Numbered from the stretch's first letter, positions 24,665 through 33,622 are shown. The stretch: DNA of 33,622 bases from Hydrogenophaga sp. (GCF_022844385.1 NZ_JALHLX010000028.1:1-33622), one strand, 5' to 3'. A program made the numbers and translations. Notes: a model not told the origin generated them from the letters alone.

Positions 24665-24711
24665 GTACCGGTTGAGACAACCCAACCGACCCCGGTCACC
24701 AGGAGAAGCCC

Positions 24712-25143
24712 ATGCGATTCATGATCATCGTCAAGTCCTGCGACGAATTCGAAGCCGAAACCAGCCCCGCGCCCGACGAGGCGCTCATGGCCGAGATGGT
24801 GCGTTACCACGAGGAGATGGCCCAGGCCGGTGTGCTGCTCGACGGCTCGGGCCTGCACCCCAGCAGCAAAGGCTGGCGTGTGCACCACAGCGCCGATGGC
24901 AGCAAGCGCATCGTCGATGGCCCGTTTGCCGAAGCCAGGGAGCTCATCGCCGGCTACACCCTGATCCAGGTGCGTTCGCGCGAAGAAGCGCTGGAGTGGA
25001 GCCGCCGTTTCCCCAACCCGGCCGGCCGCGGCAAGGACGCCGTGGTCGAGCTGCGCCAGCTCTGTGAACTGGACGACTTCCCGCCGAGCCAGCCGCTGGA
25101 GGACTTCAAGAAGCTCGACGCCCTGCAGAGGCCCCAACCCTGA
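24712..25143 (+). CDS. second YciI-like DGPF-domain protein
   Basis: 143 residues from the ATG at 24712 (AGGAGAAGCCC upstream). DGPF signature in RIVDGPFAEARELIAGYTL (residues about 64-82). The C-terminal 40 residues (FPNPAGRGKDAVVELRQL onward) carry an acidic, Pro-rich tail not in the first copy. The two paralogues share the core but are clearly diverged. The putative ECF42 promoter lies 47 bp upstream. Confidence 0.86.
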   Translation: MRFMIIVKSCDEFEAETSPAPDEALMAEMVRYHEEMAQAGVLLDGSGLHPSSKGWRVHHSADGSKRIVDGPFAEARELIAGYTLIQVRSREEALEWSRRFPNPAGRGKDAVVELRQLCELDDFPPSQPLEDFKKLDALQRPQP

Positions 25144-25153
25144 GGAGCCCGAC

Positions 25154-25597
25154 ATGCCAGCCCAACACTTCGACATCCTCATCCAGGCGCCACGTGAGCA
25201 GGTGTGGACCACCATGCTGCAGTCGCCCACCTACGAGCAGTGGACCAGCGTTTTCTGCGAAGGCTCGCGGTTTGAAGGCTCCTGGGACGCGGGGCAGACC
25301 ATCCGCTTCTTTGGCTCGGACGGCAACGGCATGGTGTCCGAAATTGCCGAACACCGTCCCGCCGAGTTTGTGTCCATCCGCCACCTCGGCTTCATCGCCA
25401 ATGGCCAGGACGACACGACCAGCGACGCGGTGCGCGCCTGGGCCCCTTGCTTCGAGAACTACAGCTTCAGCGACGAGAGCGGGGGCACCCGCCTGCGCGT
25501 GGCCCTGGACGCGTTCGGTGGCTACGAAGACATGATGGCCAAGCTCTGGCCGTCGGCCCTGGACAAGCTCAAACGCCTGTGCGAAGACACCAACTGA
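25154..25597 (+). CDS. SRPBCC/AHSA1-like protein
   Basis: 147 residues from the ATG at 25154, with TGAGGAGCCC upstream. The pattern 'IxAPREQVWTTM..SPTYEQWT' and a hydrophobic-pocket half-barrel, followed by a C-terminal helix (MMAKLWPSALDKLKRL), match the START/AHSA1 family, which binds hydrophobic ligands or partner proteins. Such genes often accompany DGPF and VOC genes in ECF42 operons. The stop of the preceding DGPF gene is 10 bp away. Confidence 0.82.
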   Translation: MPAQHFDILIQAPREQVWTTMLQSPTYEQWTSVFCEGSRFEGSWDAGQTIRFFGSDGNGMVSEIAEHRPAEFVSIRHLGFIANGQDDTTSDAVRAWAPCFENYSFSDESGGTRLRVALDAFGGYEDMMAKLWPSALDKLKRLCEDTN

Positions 25598-25617
25598 CCC
25601 AACGACCGGAGGACCCC

Positions 25618-26028
25618 ATGCTGCGCGAAATTTTCGTCAACCTGCCCGTCAAGGACTTGAACAAATCCCGGACCTTCTTCAAGGCGCTGGGCCTGAACTT
25701 CAACCCACAGTTCACCAACGAGAAAGGCGCCTGCCTGGAGATTGCACCCAACATCTGCGCCATGCTGCTGGTCGAGCCCTTCTTTCAGGGCTTCACCAAG
25801 CTGCCCATTGCCGACGCCAGAAAGACCACCGAGGTGCTGATCGCGCTCTCGTGCGACAGCCGCACCGAGGTGGAAGAGCTCGTCGCCCAGGCCGTGGCCG
25901 CTGGCGCCACCACGCCCAATGCGCCGCAAGACCACGGCTTCATGTTTCAGCACGGTTTTGCCGACCTGGACGGACATCAGTGGGAAGTGTTCTGGATGGA
26001 CATGGCTGCAGCGCCGGCGCAAATGTAG
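25618..26028 (+). CDS. VOC-family (glyoxalase-like) protein
   Basis: 136 residues from the ATG at 25618 (CGGAGGACCCC upstream). The fold begins MLREIFVNLPVKDLNKSRTFF and ends DLDGHQWEVFWMD, the standard N- and C-terminal strands of a vicinal-oxygen-chelate domain. A possible metal-binding Glu lies in the last strand (QWEVF). VOC proteins include glyoxalases, dioxygenases and binding proteins, so no reaction is assigned. It lies 20 bp from its upstream and 9 bp from its downstream neighbour, within one operon. Confidence 0.85.
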   Translation: MLREIFVNLPVKDLNKSRTFFKALGLNFNPQFTNEKGACLEIAPNICAMLLVEPFFQGFTKLPIADARKTTEVLIALSCDSRTEVEELVAQAVAAGATTPNAPQDHGFMFQHGFADLDGHQWEVFWMDMAAAPAQM

Positions 26029-26037
26029 CCGCTGCGC

Positions 26038-27306
<1,269 letters not shown>

Positions 27307-27363
27307 TCTGTGGTCCTTTTGCCCGGGTACAAGCCCCCATGGCGTGGCGCGCGCGCGCCCCCC

Positions 27364-27387
27364 ACACTCGTCAAAAAAGACGAGTGT
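27364..27387. repeat. perfect 9-bp hairpin just before the FMO-like start codon
   Basis: ACACTCGTC (27364-27372), six A, then GACGAGTGT (27379-27387). Only TC separates it from the ATG at 27390. As RNA the stem would occupy the ribosome-binding region; as DNA it could be an operator, or a terminator for the sigma factor gene 57 bp upstream. Confidence 0.7.
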
Positions 27388-27389
27388 TC

Positions 27390-28550
27390 ATGTATCCCAC
27401 ACCCACCACGCGCACCGAGGTCGACACGCTCGTCATCGGTGCCGGACCGGCTGGCCTGGCCACCGCGGCCTGCCTGGCGCAACACGGCGAGCGCTCGCTG
27501 GTGATCGATCAGGCGCGCGAGGTCGCCTCGAGCTGGCGCCACCACTACGAACGCCTGCACCTGCACACCGTCAAGACGCATTCGGCGTTGCCGGGTCTGC
27601 CGTTTCCCGACAGCGCACCACGGTACGTGTCGCGCGAAGGCGTGGTCGACTACCTCACGCGCTACGCCGATCGCCACGGGATCGAACCCGAGCTGGGTGA
27701 CTCCGTGGTGGGCATCGAGCCTGCAGCGCCGGGCGCGGGCTGGATCACCCGCACCGCCAGTGGGCGGTTGATCGCGTCGCGCCAGGTGGTGGTGGCCACC
27801 GGCGCCAACCGCCGTCCGCGTGCGCCCGCGCTGCCGGGGCAAGGCCACTTTGGCGGGCGCGTGCTGCACAGCCGCGAGTACCACAACGCCAAGCCCTTCG
27901 CCAACCAGCGCGTGCTGGTGGTGGGCATGGGCAACACCGGCGCCGAGATCGCGCTGGACCTGGTGGAGCACGGCGTGCGCGCCGCGCTGTCGGTGCGCTC
28001 GCCGGTCAACATCGTCTATCGCGATGTGCTGGGCCGGCCCACCCAGCTCTCCAGCATCCTGCTCAGCAAGCTGCCGCACGCGCTGGGCGACGCGGCCGCC
28101 ACGCTGCTGCGCAACCTCAGCGTGGGCGACCTCGGCCGCTACGGCCTGCACACGGCCGACGTGTCACCGCTGCGCCAACTGCGCGAAGACGGCAAGACAC
28201 CGGTGATCGACGTGGGCACGGTCGCACGCATCAAGCGCGGCGACATCCAGGTCTATCCCGGCATCGAGACCCTGCTGCACGGCGGCGTGCGCTTCGCCGA
28301 CGGCACCGAACACCCCTTCGACACGGTCCTGCTTGCCACCGGCTACGACCCCGCGTTGAACGAACTGTTTCCGGTCACGCCCTTGCCGCTGGACGCGCGC
28401 GGCATGCCCACACAGGTGGTGGGGCAGGGCGATCTGGCCGGGGTGTATTTCGTGGGCTTCGACGTGCGCCAGCCCGGTGGACTGTTGCGTGCCATCGCTG
28501 CGCAGTCGCAGCAGGTAGCCGGCCACATTGCTCGGGCCGGCCGCTCTTAA
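27390..28550 (+). CDS. FMO-like flavin monooxygenase
   Basis: 386 residues from the ATG at 27390; an in-frame ATG 51 bp upstream would encode Arg-rich sequence across the hairpin and is less likely. The FAD-binding GAGPAG is at residues 17-22. The FMO fingerprint is HFGGRVLHSREYHN, followed by the NADPH-binding GMGNTGAEIAL. The C-terminal ATGYDP motif completes the YUCCA/class B flavin monooxygenase pattern. Such enzymes insert oxygen into N, S or C centres; the substrate is unknown. Convergent with the DUF3237 gene: the two stop codons overlap within TTAA (28547-28550). Confidence 0.88.
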   Translation: MYPTPTTRTEVDTLVIGAGPAGLATAACLAQHGERSLVIDQAREVASSWRHHYERLHLHTVKTHSALPGLPFPDSAPRYVSREGVVDYLTRYADRHGIEPELGDSVVGIEPAAPGAGWITRTASGRLIASRQVVVATGANRRPRAPALPGQGHFGGRVLHSREYHNAKPFANQRVLVVGMGNTGAEIALDLVEHGVRAALSVRSPVNIVYRDVLGRPTQLSSILLSKLPHALGDAAATLLRNLSVGDLGRYGLHTADVSPLRQLREDGKTPVIDVGTVARIKRGDIQVYPGIETLLHGGVRFADGTEHPFDTVLLATGYDPALNELFPVTPLPLDARGMPTQVVGQGDLAGVYFVGFDVRQPGGLLRAIAAQSQQVAGHIARAGRS

Positions 28551-29038
28551 AGTACGTTGAAGCAGCTGATCTCGACCCGGTCGGGACGGCGCACGCCGGA
28601 GCCCACGAACACCCGCTCGTTGATCCATGCGAAGCCCGGCGCGGAGGTCTCGAACGTGGGCACACAGCGGAAATACACCTGGGCTGGGTCCACCGGTTCG
28701 CCGCGGACGAGGCGGGCCGTGACCTCGGGCGCTGCGGTGCGAACGGCCCGGTTGCAGACGTAGATCAGCTCGCCCGCCTCCGTCTCCAGCAGGTAGCGCG
28801 CGTCCAGCCGGGCCAGCGTGGGAGTGACGATGGCCTGGAAGTCGGCGCCGCCCGGCAGCACGCGGGCGTTCCATCCACGGCCCTGCACTTGTCCGCCAAG
28901 GATGGGGATGATTCGCCGGTTGCCCGCCGGCGTCTGACCGATCTCGTGGGCCGGCGCTACCTGCACCGAGAGCGTGGCAAAGAATTCCAGCGTGGGTGGT
29001 GCGGGCGGGGCCCATGCCTGGTGGCTGGCTTCACTCAT
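28547..29038 (-). CDS. DUF3237 family protein
   Basis: 163 residues from the ATG at 29038. The sequence LEFFATLSVQVAPAHEIG then RRIIPILGGQVQGRGWNARVLPGGADFQ, and later YFRCVPTFETSAPGFAWIN with FVGSGVR, is a close match in pattern to DUF3237, a beta-barrel family of unknown function that often accompanies aromatic-acid catabolic genes. It overlaps the preceding Bug gene by 8 bp (ATGAGTGA includes that gene's stop), so it is translationally coupled to it. Confidence 0.85.
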   Translation of the reverse strand: MSEASHQAWAPPAPPTLEFFATLSVQVAPAHEIGQTPAGNRRIIPILGGQVQGRGWNARVLPGGADFQAIVTPTLARLDARYLLETEAGELIYVCNRAVRTAAPEVTARLVRGEPVDPAQVYFRCVPTFETSAPGFAWINERVFVGSGVRRPDRVEISCFNVL

Positions 29039-30029
29039 TGGCGCGGAACCCGGTGGCCTTGACGACCTGCGCCCAGCGTGCTGTCTCGGCGGCAATGGTC
29101 GCTGCGAACGCTTCACCTTGCTCCTGTGGCACGTCGAAGCCCTGTGCCTCCAGCCTTGCCTTGAATTCCGGGCTGGCCTGAGCTTTCACTGTTGCCGCTG
29201 CGATCTGGTCGAGCACCACCTTGGGTGCGGCCGACGGCGCCGCCAAACCGAACCAGACGGTGGAACTCAGATCCGGGTGGCCTAGCTCGGCCAGGGTCGG
29301 CACCTCGGGCAGGAACTTGGTGCGCTCTTTCGAGGTGACGGCGATGGCATTGAGCTTGCCGGACTGCACCTGTGGCAGCGCCGCCTGCAACTGAGTAAAC
29401 CCGAGCAGCACCTGGCCGCCCAGCAGGTCGGCAATCTGCGGCGCGCTGCCCTTGTAGGGGATGTGCACCATGTCGAGCTTCATGCGTTCGTTGAGCTGGA
29501 AGCCCAGGAAGTGCGAGGGCGTGCCCGGACTGAAAGAAGCGTAGGCGGCCTTCTTCGGGTTCGCCGCCGCCCACTTGACGAGCTCCGGCAAGGTCCGGGC
29601 GGGCACCGACGGATGCGTGACCAGCACCAGCGGACTCTCGATGCCCTTGGCGATCGGCTTGAAGTCTGACTGCTTCCAGCGCAGGTTGGGGTACACGGAC
29701 GGGTTGATGGTGAACATGGCCTGGGTGCTGATCCACAGTGTGTGGCCATCGGGCGCGGCGGCAAGCACGTGGTCGGCGCTGAGGTTGCCGTTGGCGCCGG
29801 CCTTGTTCTCCACAATGAAGGTGCCCCCGGTCTGGCGGGCGAGCTGGTCCGCCAGCGCCCGGGCATAGGCATCGACCGAGCCGCCGGCGGGTGTGCCCAC
29901 CACCAGCGTGACGCTCTTGCCGGGCCAGGTCTGGGCCAGGGCGAGGGGCGCGACGAAGGCCGCTGCCAGGGCCAACAAGGCGGTGTAGGCAAAGCGTGAG
30001 GTCGACGGGGGAGTGGGGATGGTGTACAT
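29031..30029 (-). CDS. Bug-family tripartite tricarboxylate transporter binding protein
   Basis: 332 residues; AGGAGACAAC precedes the ATG at 30029. A signal peptide ends near PLALAQ (residue 33). The mature protein has WPGKSVTLVVGTPAGGSVDAYAR, the ENKAGANGN segment, the TPSHFLGF loop and HIPYKGSAPQ, the typical Bug/TctC ligand-binding features. It should capture a carboxylate in the periplasm. No TctA or TctB membrane genes are nearby, so it is an orphan binding protein, common in Burkholderiales. A MarR gene is divergent across 101 bp and may regulate it. Confidence 0.92.
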   Translation of the reverse strand: MYTIPTPPSTSRFAYTALLALAAAFVAPLALAQTWPGKSVTLVVGTPAGGSVDAYARALADQLARQTGGTFIVENKAGANGNLSADHVLAAAPDGHTLWISTQAMFTINPSVYPNLRWKQSDFKPIAKGIESPLVLVTHPSVPARTLPELVKWAAANPKKAAYASFSPGTPSHFLGFQLNERMKLDMVHIPYKGSAPQIADLLGGQVLLGFTQLQAALPQVQSGKLNAIAVTSKERTKFLPEVPTLAELGHPDLSSTVWFGLAAPSAAPKVVLDQIAAATVKAQASPEFKARLEAQGFDVPQEQGEAFAATIAAETARWAQVVKATGFRANE

Positions 30030-30082
30030 GTTGTCTCCTGAGTTGTTCGGACGTGAGCGTTGAATCTATGTCCGGAACACTT

Positions 30083-30103
30083 GATTGACCAATACAACCA
30101 ATC
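30083..30103. promoter_or_regulatory. inverted repeat in Bug/MarR intergenic region
   Basis: GATTG (30083-30087) and CAATC (30099-30103) with an 11-bp spacer, 28 bp before the MarR start. The half-sites are short but correctly spaced for a MarR dimer. A second imperfect repeat, TGTTCGGAC / GTCCGGAACA, flanks it on the left at about 30044-30079. Confidence 0.4.
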
Positions 30104-30130
30104 TCAGGGTATTCACCCAGAGGAGTCAAC

Positions 30131-30646
30131 GTGATTGATATTCGGCCCGACCAACCCCATGCAGCGAGCGAACTCTTCCTCTACCGCCTCTCCCGCCTGC
30201 AAGCGGTGGCTGTGGCGCCAGTGGGGCGCCTGTGCCAGGCCCGCTACGGCATCTCGCGCCGCGAATGGCGGCTGATCGTCATGCTGGCCCGGCACGTGCC
30301 CATGCTGTCCTCCGAGCTGGCGGATCTGGCGCAGCTCGACCGTGCACGGACCTCGCGCATCATCACCGCGCTGGTCGAAAAAAAGCTCATCGCGCGTGTG
30401 GTGATTCCCAGCGACAGGCGCCAGGCCAGGGTGTCCCTGACGGAAAGAGGTCGTGCCCTGTATGACGAGTTCCTGCCGGTGGTGATTGAACTCAACCGGC
30501 AGTTGCTGCTGGCGCTGGAGCCCCACGAAGTGGAGCAACTCGACGCTCTGGTGCTGCGCTTGGCCGACCGCGCCCGCGCCAACCTTCAGGCGCTGGACCT
30601 GCCGAAGATGGACCGTTCGCAGGCAGAGTCGCGGCGCCAGTTTTGA
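30131..30646 (+). CDS. MarR-family transcriptional regulator
   Basis: 171 residues; AGAGGAGTCAAC precedes the ATG. Winged-HTH features: ISRREWRLIVMLARHVPMLSSELADLAQLDRARTSRIITALVEKKLI (recognition helix TSRIITAL) then the wing RVVIPSDRRQARVSLTERG, the hallmark DxRxxxVxLT motif of MarR proteins. It is divergent from the Bug gene and probably controls it and the coupled DUF3237 gene. The ligand may be an aromatic carboxylate, as for many MarR proteins (inference). Confidence 0.92.
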   Translation: MIDIRPDQPHAASELFLYRLSRLQAVAVAPVGRLCQARYGISRREWRLIVMLARHVPMLSSELADLAQLDRARTSRIITALVEKKLIARVVIPSDRRQARVSLTERGRALYDEFLPVVIELNRQLLLALEPHEVEQLDALVLRLADRARANLQALDLPKMDRSQAESRRQF

Positions 30647-30676
30647 GTCTGCGTTCGGGCGTCACAGGAGGCAGGG

Positions 30677-30712
30677 GCTCGGTGCCGTGCACAGGCCCGG
30701 CACTGACCGAGC
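30677..30712. terminator. bulged hairpin between convergent MarR and transporter genes
   Basis: GCTCGGTGCCG (30677-30687) pairs with CGGCACTGACCGAGC (30698-30712) across an extra four bases in the right arm. It lies in the 163-bp gap between two converging genes. Without a T-run this is only a candidate bidirectional terminator; I see no gene in the gap. Confidence 0.4.
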
Positions 30713-30809
30713 GGAGTCTGCTGCAGCACCGGGATGGCCACGCCGCAGACGCGCAGGAATCGTCAGCCGAAGGCGCCTGCGGATGCCGCCACCCGACCGA
30801 TTCAGGTGC

Positions 30810-31721
30810 TCAGGTGGCCAGCACCGAACCGTCCTTGGCGCGGTCGCGGGCCAGTGCTTCACGCACGCTCATGCGGCGGAAGAACACCGTCACGATGCTG
30901 GAGGTGATCACGATGAACAGCGAGTACAGCACCGGGATCAGCAGCACCTCTTGTTGCATCGTGCCGGTGAAGGTCAGCGTGACGATGAGCACCGCCAGCG
31001 GGCCGTTCTGAATGCCCGTTTCCAGCGCGATGGTGCGGCTTCGGTTGGGGTCCTGCTTGAACAACCGGGCCAGCACAAAACCCAGTCCGATGCCGAACAC
31101 CCCCAGCCCGATGGCGGCGAAGAACACGTACCACGGCGTGGAGGCCAGCAGCATGTGGTTGCGCGGCACCCAGGTGGTGAGCAGGAACAGAATCACCACC
31201 ACGCCGAGGAACCCGCCCACCAGCTCCACGGTGGCACCGATGTTGGGACTGAGCTTGCGCAGCACCATGCCGATGACGGTGGGCACCAGCAGCACGAACA
31301 GCACCTGCGCCACGTTGCCGGCGGGGATGCGGAATTCACCTTCCAGGCCGGCCAGCTGCGAGTAAAACTCGAGCAGCGCCGGCACCATGCCGAGCGCGAC
31401 CAGCGATGACACCGAGGTCATCATGATGGACAAGGCCAGCACCGCCTTGCTGAAGTAAGTGAAGATGTTGGAGGTAGTGCCGCCCGGCATGCAGCCCATG
31501 AGGATCAGGCCCACCGTGAGGGAGGGGGACAGGTCCAGCGCCTGTGCCAGCAAGTAGGCCAGCAGCGGCATGATGCCGTACTGGCACAGGATGCCTACCA
31601 GCACGCCCTTGGGTTTGCGGAACGCAATGAGGAAATCGCGCCAGGTCAGCGACGCGCCCATGCCGAGCATGATGACGATCATCATGATGCCCAGCAGCTT
31701 GGTCTCGAATTCGGAGATCAT
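30810..31721 (-). CDS. BASS-family (bile acid:Na+ symporter-like) transporter
   Basis: 303 residues with about nine to ten hydrophobic helices. The signature GCMPGGTTSNIF (about residues 96-107) and ETGIQNGPLAV (about 237-247) correspond to the two unwound-helix motifs of the BASS/ASBT transporter fold. It should import an organic anion with Na+. It follows the acyl-CoA ligase by 18 bp on the same strand, so the two are an operon and the likely cargo is a carboxylate that is then CoA-activated. Substrate identity (bile acid, keto acid, other) is not readable. Confidence 0.9.
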   Translation of the reverse strand: MISEFETKLLGIMMIVIMLGMGASLTWRDFLIAFRKPKGVLVGILCQYGIMPLLAYLLAQALDLSPSLTVGLILMGCMPGGTTSNIFTYFSKAVLALSIMMTSVSSLVALGMVPALLEFYSQLAGLEGEFRIPAGNVAQVLFVLLVPTVIGMVLRKLSPNIGATVELVGGFLGVVVILFLLTTWVPRNHMLLASTPWYVFFAAIGLGVFGIGLGFVLARLFKQDPNRSRTIALETGIQNGPLAVLIVTLTFTGTMQQEVLLIPVLYSLFIVITSSIVTVFFRRMSVREALARDRAKDGSVLAT

Positions 31722-31739
31722 GTGTGCCTGTCTTTCGGG

Positions 31740-33488
31740 TTAGTGCTGTTTCATCTCTTCGGCCACGGCCTTGCGCAGATCCTTGCGCAGCACCTTGCCG
31801 ATCGGGCTCTTGGGCAGCTCGTCGCGCACCACCACCAGCCTGGGCACCTTGTAGGCGGCCAGGTGCTGTTTGCAGTGGGCCAGCACATCGGCGGGCATCA
31901 CTTCCGTGGGGCTGTCGGGGTTCTGCACCACATAGGCGCGCACCGCTTCGCCGGTCTTGCCATCGGGCACGCCGATCACGGCCACTTCCAGCACGTTGTC
32001 CATCCTCGAAATCACGTCCTCGACCTCGTTGGGGTAGACGTTGAAGCCCGACACCAGCACCATGTCCTTCTTGCGGTCCACGATGCGCATGAAGCCGGTC
32101 TCGTCCATCACCGCCACGTCGCCGGTGGCAAACCAGCCGTCGTGCATCACCTTGGCGGTTTCTTCTTCGGCATTCCAGTAGGCCTGCATCACCTGCGGAC
32201 CGCGCACCCAGAGCTCTCCCGGCGCGCCGGCGGCCACGTCTTTTCCATCGTCGCCCACCAGGCGCACATCGGTGCCCGGCGCCGGTATGCCGATGCTGCC
32301 GTCGCGCGGCTCTCCGGTCAGCGGGTTGAAGCTCACCACCGGCGAGGTCTCGGTCAGACCATAGCCCTCTGCGATCGGCGTCTTCGTCACATCGCGCCAG
32401 CGTTTCGCCACCGCGCTGTGCAGTGCCGTGCCACCCGAAATGGAGGCCTTGAGCGTCTTGGGTGGGTAGGCCACAAACCACTCTTCGTTCAGCAGGCCGT
32501 TGAACAGCGTGTTGACCCCCGTCATCCAGGTGATCGGAAAGTTCTCGATCGCGCGCTGCAGGTTTTGCACCGGCCGTGGGCTGGGAATCAGCACGTTGTG
32601 TCCACCGATGGCCAGGAAGCCCAGCAGGTTGGTGGTGAAGGCAAAGATGTGATACAGCGGCAGGGCGGTGAGCACGCACTCCTGGCCCGGGGCCATGTGG
32701 CTTTGACCCATGGCGCGGGTCTGCTGGATGTTGCTGAGCAGGTTGTCGTGCGTGAGCATGGCGCCCTTGCTCACGCCCGTGGTGCCGCCGGTGTACTGCA
32801 GCACCGCCAGCTCATGGCGGCCGATGCCTTGCCAGTACTCGCGGGCCGGCGTTTTGGCGAGCGTGGCGCGCCCTTGTGCCAGCGCCTCGCTCAGCCGGAT
32901 GTGCGGCGCCGTGACGGGTGGCAGCACGCGGTTCCAGTAGCGCTGCACCCCGCGCACGATGGCGCCCGGCACGGCGGGGAAGAACGACGACACCGATGCC
33001 AGCACCACTTGCTTGATGCCGGTTTTGGCCAGCACGGCGGGCAGCTTGTCGGCAAACATGTCCACCATCACCAGCACCTGCGCGCCCGCATTGTTGAACT
33101 GGTGGATCATTTCTGTTTCGGTGTAGAGCGGGTTGGTGTTCACCAACACGCAGCCAGCCTTGAACACCCCCAGTGCCGCCACCGGGTAGCCCAGGCTGTT
33201 GGGCAACTGCACCGCCACCCGGTGACCCGCCTTCAGCCCCAGCACCGCGCGCAGGTAGCCGGCGAAGGCGTCCGAGAGTTCGTCCACCTGGGCAAAGCTC
33301 AGGCGGCCGTTCATGCCGTTGGGCACCACACAGCTGAACGCTGCTTTCACCTGGCTCTCGGTCTGCCACCGCTTGCAGCTTTCGTGGGCCATCTCGGCCA
33401 GATTGCGATAGGGCAATGCCTCCAGCGCGGGCGCGATGCCCACCTGCTGGTAGGACGCGTGCCAGGGGCGGGTAGGTGAGTCGGACAT
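31740..33488 (-). CDS. fadD: long-chain-fatty-acid CoA ligase
   Basis: 582 residues from the ATG at 33488 (MSDSPTRPW), matching the usual FadD start; a TTG 63 bp upstream adds unlikely sequence. AMP-binding signature LQYTGGTTGVSKGAML (about 221-236), YGLTETSP, GWFATGDVA, DRKKDMVLVSG, and the C-terminal catalytic Lys in PKSPIGKVLRKDLR define an adenylate-forming acyl-CoA synthetase. It activates fatty or related carboxylic acids via acyl-AMP. Length is normal. A perfect 14-bp palindrome lies 31 bp before the ATG, suggesting repression by a TetR-type fatty-acid regulator. First gene of the pair with the BASS transporter. Confidence 0.92.
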   Translation of the reverse strand: MSDSPTRPWHASYQQVGIAPALEALPYRNLAEMAHESCKRWQTESQVKAAFSCVVPNGMNGRLSFAQVDELSDAFAGYLRAVLGLKAGHRVAVQLPNSLGYPVAALGVFKAGCVLVNTNPLYTETEMIHQFNNAGAQVLVMVDMFADKLPAVLAKTGIKQVVLASVSSFFPAVPGAIVRGVQRYWNRVLPPVTAPHIRLSEALAQGRATLAKTPAREYWQGIGRHELAVLQYTGGTTGVSKGAMLTHDNLLSNIQQTRAMGQSHMAPGQECVLTALPLYHIFAFTTNLLGFLAIGGHNVLIPSPRPVQNLQRAIENFPITWMTGVNTLFNGLLNEEWFVAYPPKTLKASISGGTALHSAVAKRWRDVTKTPIAEGYGLTETSPVVSFNPLTGEPRDGSIGIPAPGTDVRLVGDDGKDVAAGAPGELWVRGPQVMQAYWNAEEETAKVMHDGWFATGDVAVMDETGFMRIVDRKKDMVLVSGFNVYPNEVEDVISRMDNVLEVAVIGVPDGKTGEAVRAYVVQNPDSPTEVMPADVLAHCKQHLAAYKVPRLVVVRDELPKSPIGKVLRKDLRKAVAEEMKQH

Positions 33489-33518
33489 GGGCGGCCAGGA
33501 AAAGAGGTTGAACAAAAG

Positions 33519-33532
33519 CGAACGATCGTTCG
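33519..33532. promoter_or_regulatory. putative TetR-type operator upstream of fadD
   Basis: CGAACGATCGTTCG is a perfect 14-bp palindrome, 31 bp before the fadD start. Size and symmetry match TetR-family operators; FadP is the known fatty-acid-degradation TetR repressor in betaproteobacteria, though I do not recall its motif with certainty. The region 33489-33622 appears to be a promoter region. No regulator gene is in the window. Confidence 0.6.
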
Positions 33533-33622
33533 ATTGTTTGGAGAGCGCCAATACTAATAAAGTCAGGTCCGCTTTTCTGGAGGGAGATCCCGGAAAACGC
33601 TCGGTGAAAACCCTCGCTCTCG

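Noticed and set aside
33604-33622. A possible GTG start of a plus-strand gene (reads MKTLAL)
   Set aside because: Only six codons remain in the window, with no clear ribosome site, so it cannot be supported.

Overview
The window looks like chromosomal DNA from a GC-rich betaproteobacterium, most likely a Comamonadaceae member (Hydrogenophaga/Acidovorax-like). The reasons are the strong G/C third-position bias, a Bug-type tricarboxylate-transporter binding protein, an ECF42-type sigma factor operon and several large PAS-domain kinases. I see no rRNA, tRNA, CRISPR array, transposase or phage gene. The assignment is by feel for the families; no search was run.

Layout. (1) 1-3.2 kb: a patatin-BamA type outer-membrane phospholipase (runs off the left edge), divergent from a crotonase-fold protein whose active site looks like an enoyl-CoA isomerase. 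(2) 3.4-12.9 kb: a signalling block. It holds a 1367-residue membrane kinase with about five PAS domains and a GAF domain, a small unknown protein, a chemoreceptor, and an FNR-type regulator with all four cluster cysteines. A cytosolic PAS kinase is divergent from the regulator. A near-ideal FNR/CRP-type operator (GTGAT-N4-ATCAC) sits between the regulator and the cytosolic kinase. (3) 13.0-16.1 kb: envelope genes on the minus strand: a large lipoprotein with two InlB-like repeats and a propeller-like region, a small lipoprotein, a BamE-like periplasmic protein and a probably frameshifted small secreted protein. (4) 16.3-18.7 kb: a NarL-type response regulator and a hybrid kinase with abutting stop and start codons. 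(5) 18.8-22.8 kb: a LysR regulator divergent from a methyltransferase over an 18-bp palindrome, then a TPR-methyltransferase fusion and an endonuclease/exonuclease/phosphatase-fold protein. (6) 22.9-24.2 kb: a cupin and a fusion of a DCC thiol-oxidoreductase domain to a COQ7 di-iron hydroxylase. (7) 24.3-27.3 kb: an operon DGPF/YciI - DGPF/YciI - AHSA1/SRPBCC - VOC - ECF42 sigma factor, with a sequence matching the remembered ECF42 promoter signature between the two DGPF genes. (8) 27.4-30.6 kb: an FMO-like flavoprotein with a perfect hairpin two bases before its start, a DUF3237 protein, a Bug binding protein and a divergent MarR regulator. (9) 30.8-33.6 kb: a two-gene unit of long-chain acyl-CoA ligase and BASS-family transporter, preceded by a perfect 14-bp TetR-like palindrome.

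How the parts may work together. The right end reads as carboxylate or fatty-acid uptake and CoA activation under a TetR-type repressor encoded elsewhere. The left end pairs a phospholipase with a fatty-acyl-CoA isomerase-like enzyme. The signalling block may be a redox- or energy-sensing module (FNR, PAS kinases, chemoreceptor). The most checkable leads are the ECF42 promoter, the FNR-site arrangement, the DCC-COQ7 fusion, the frameshifted secreted protein and the hairpin at the FMO start.
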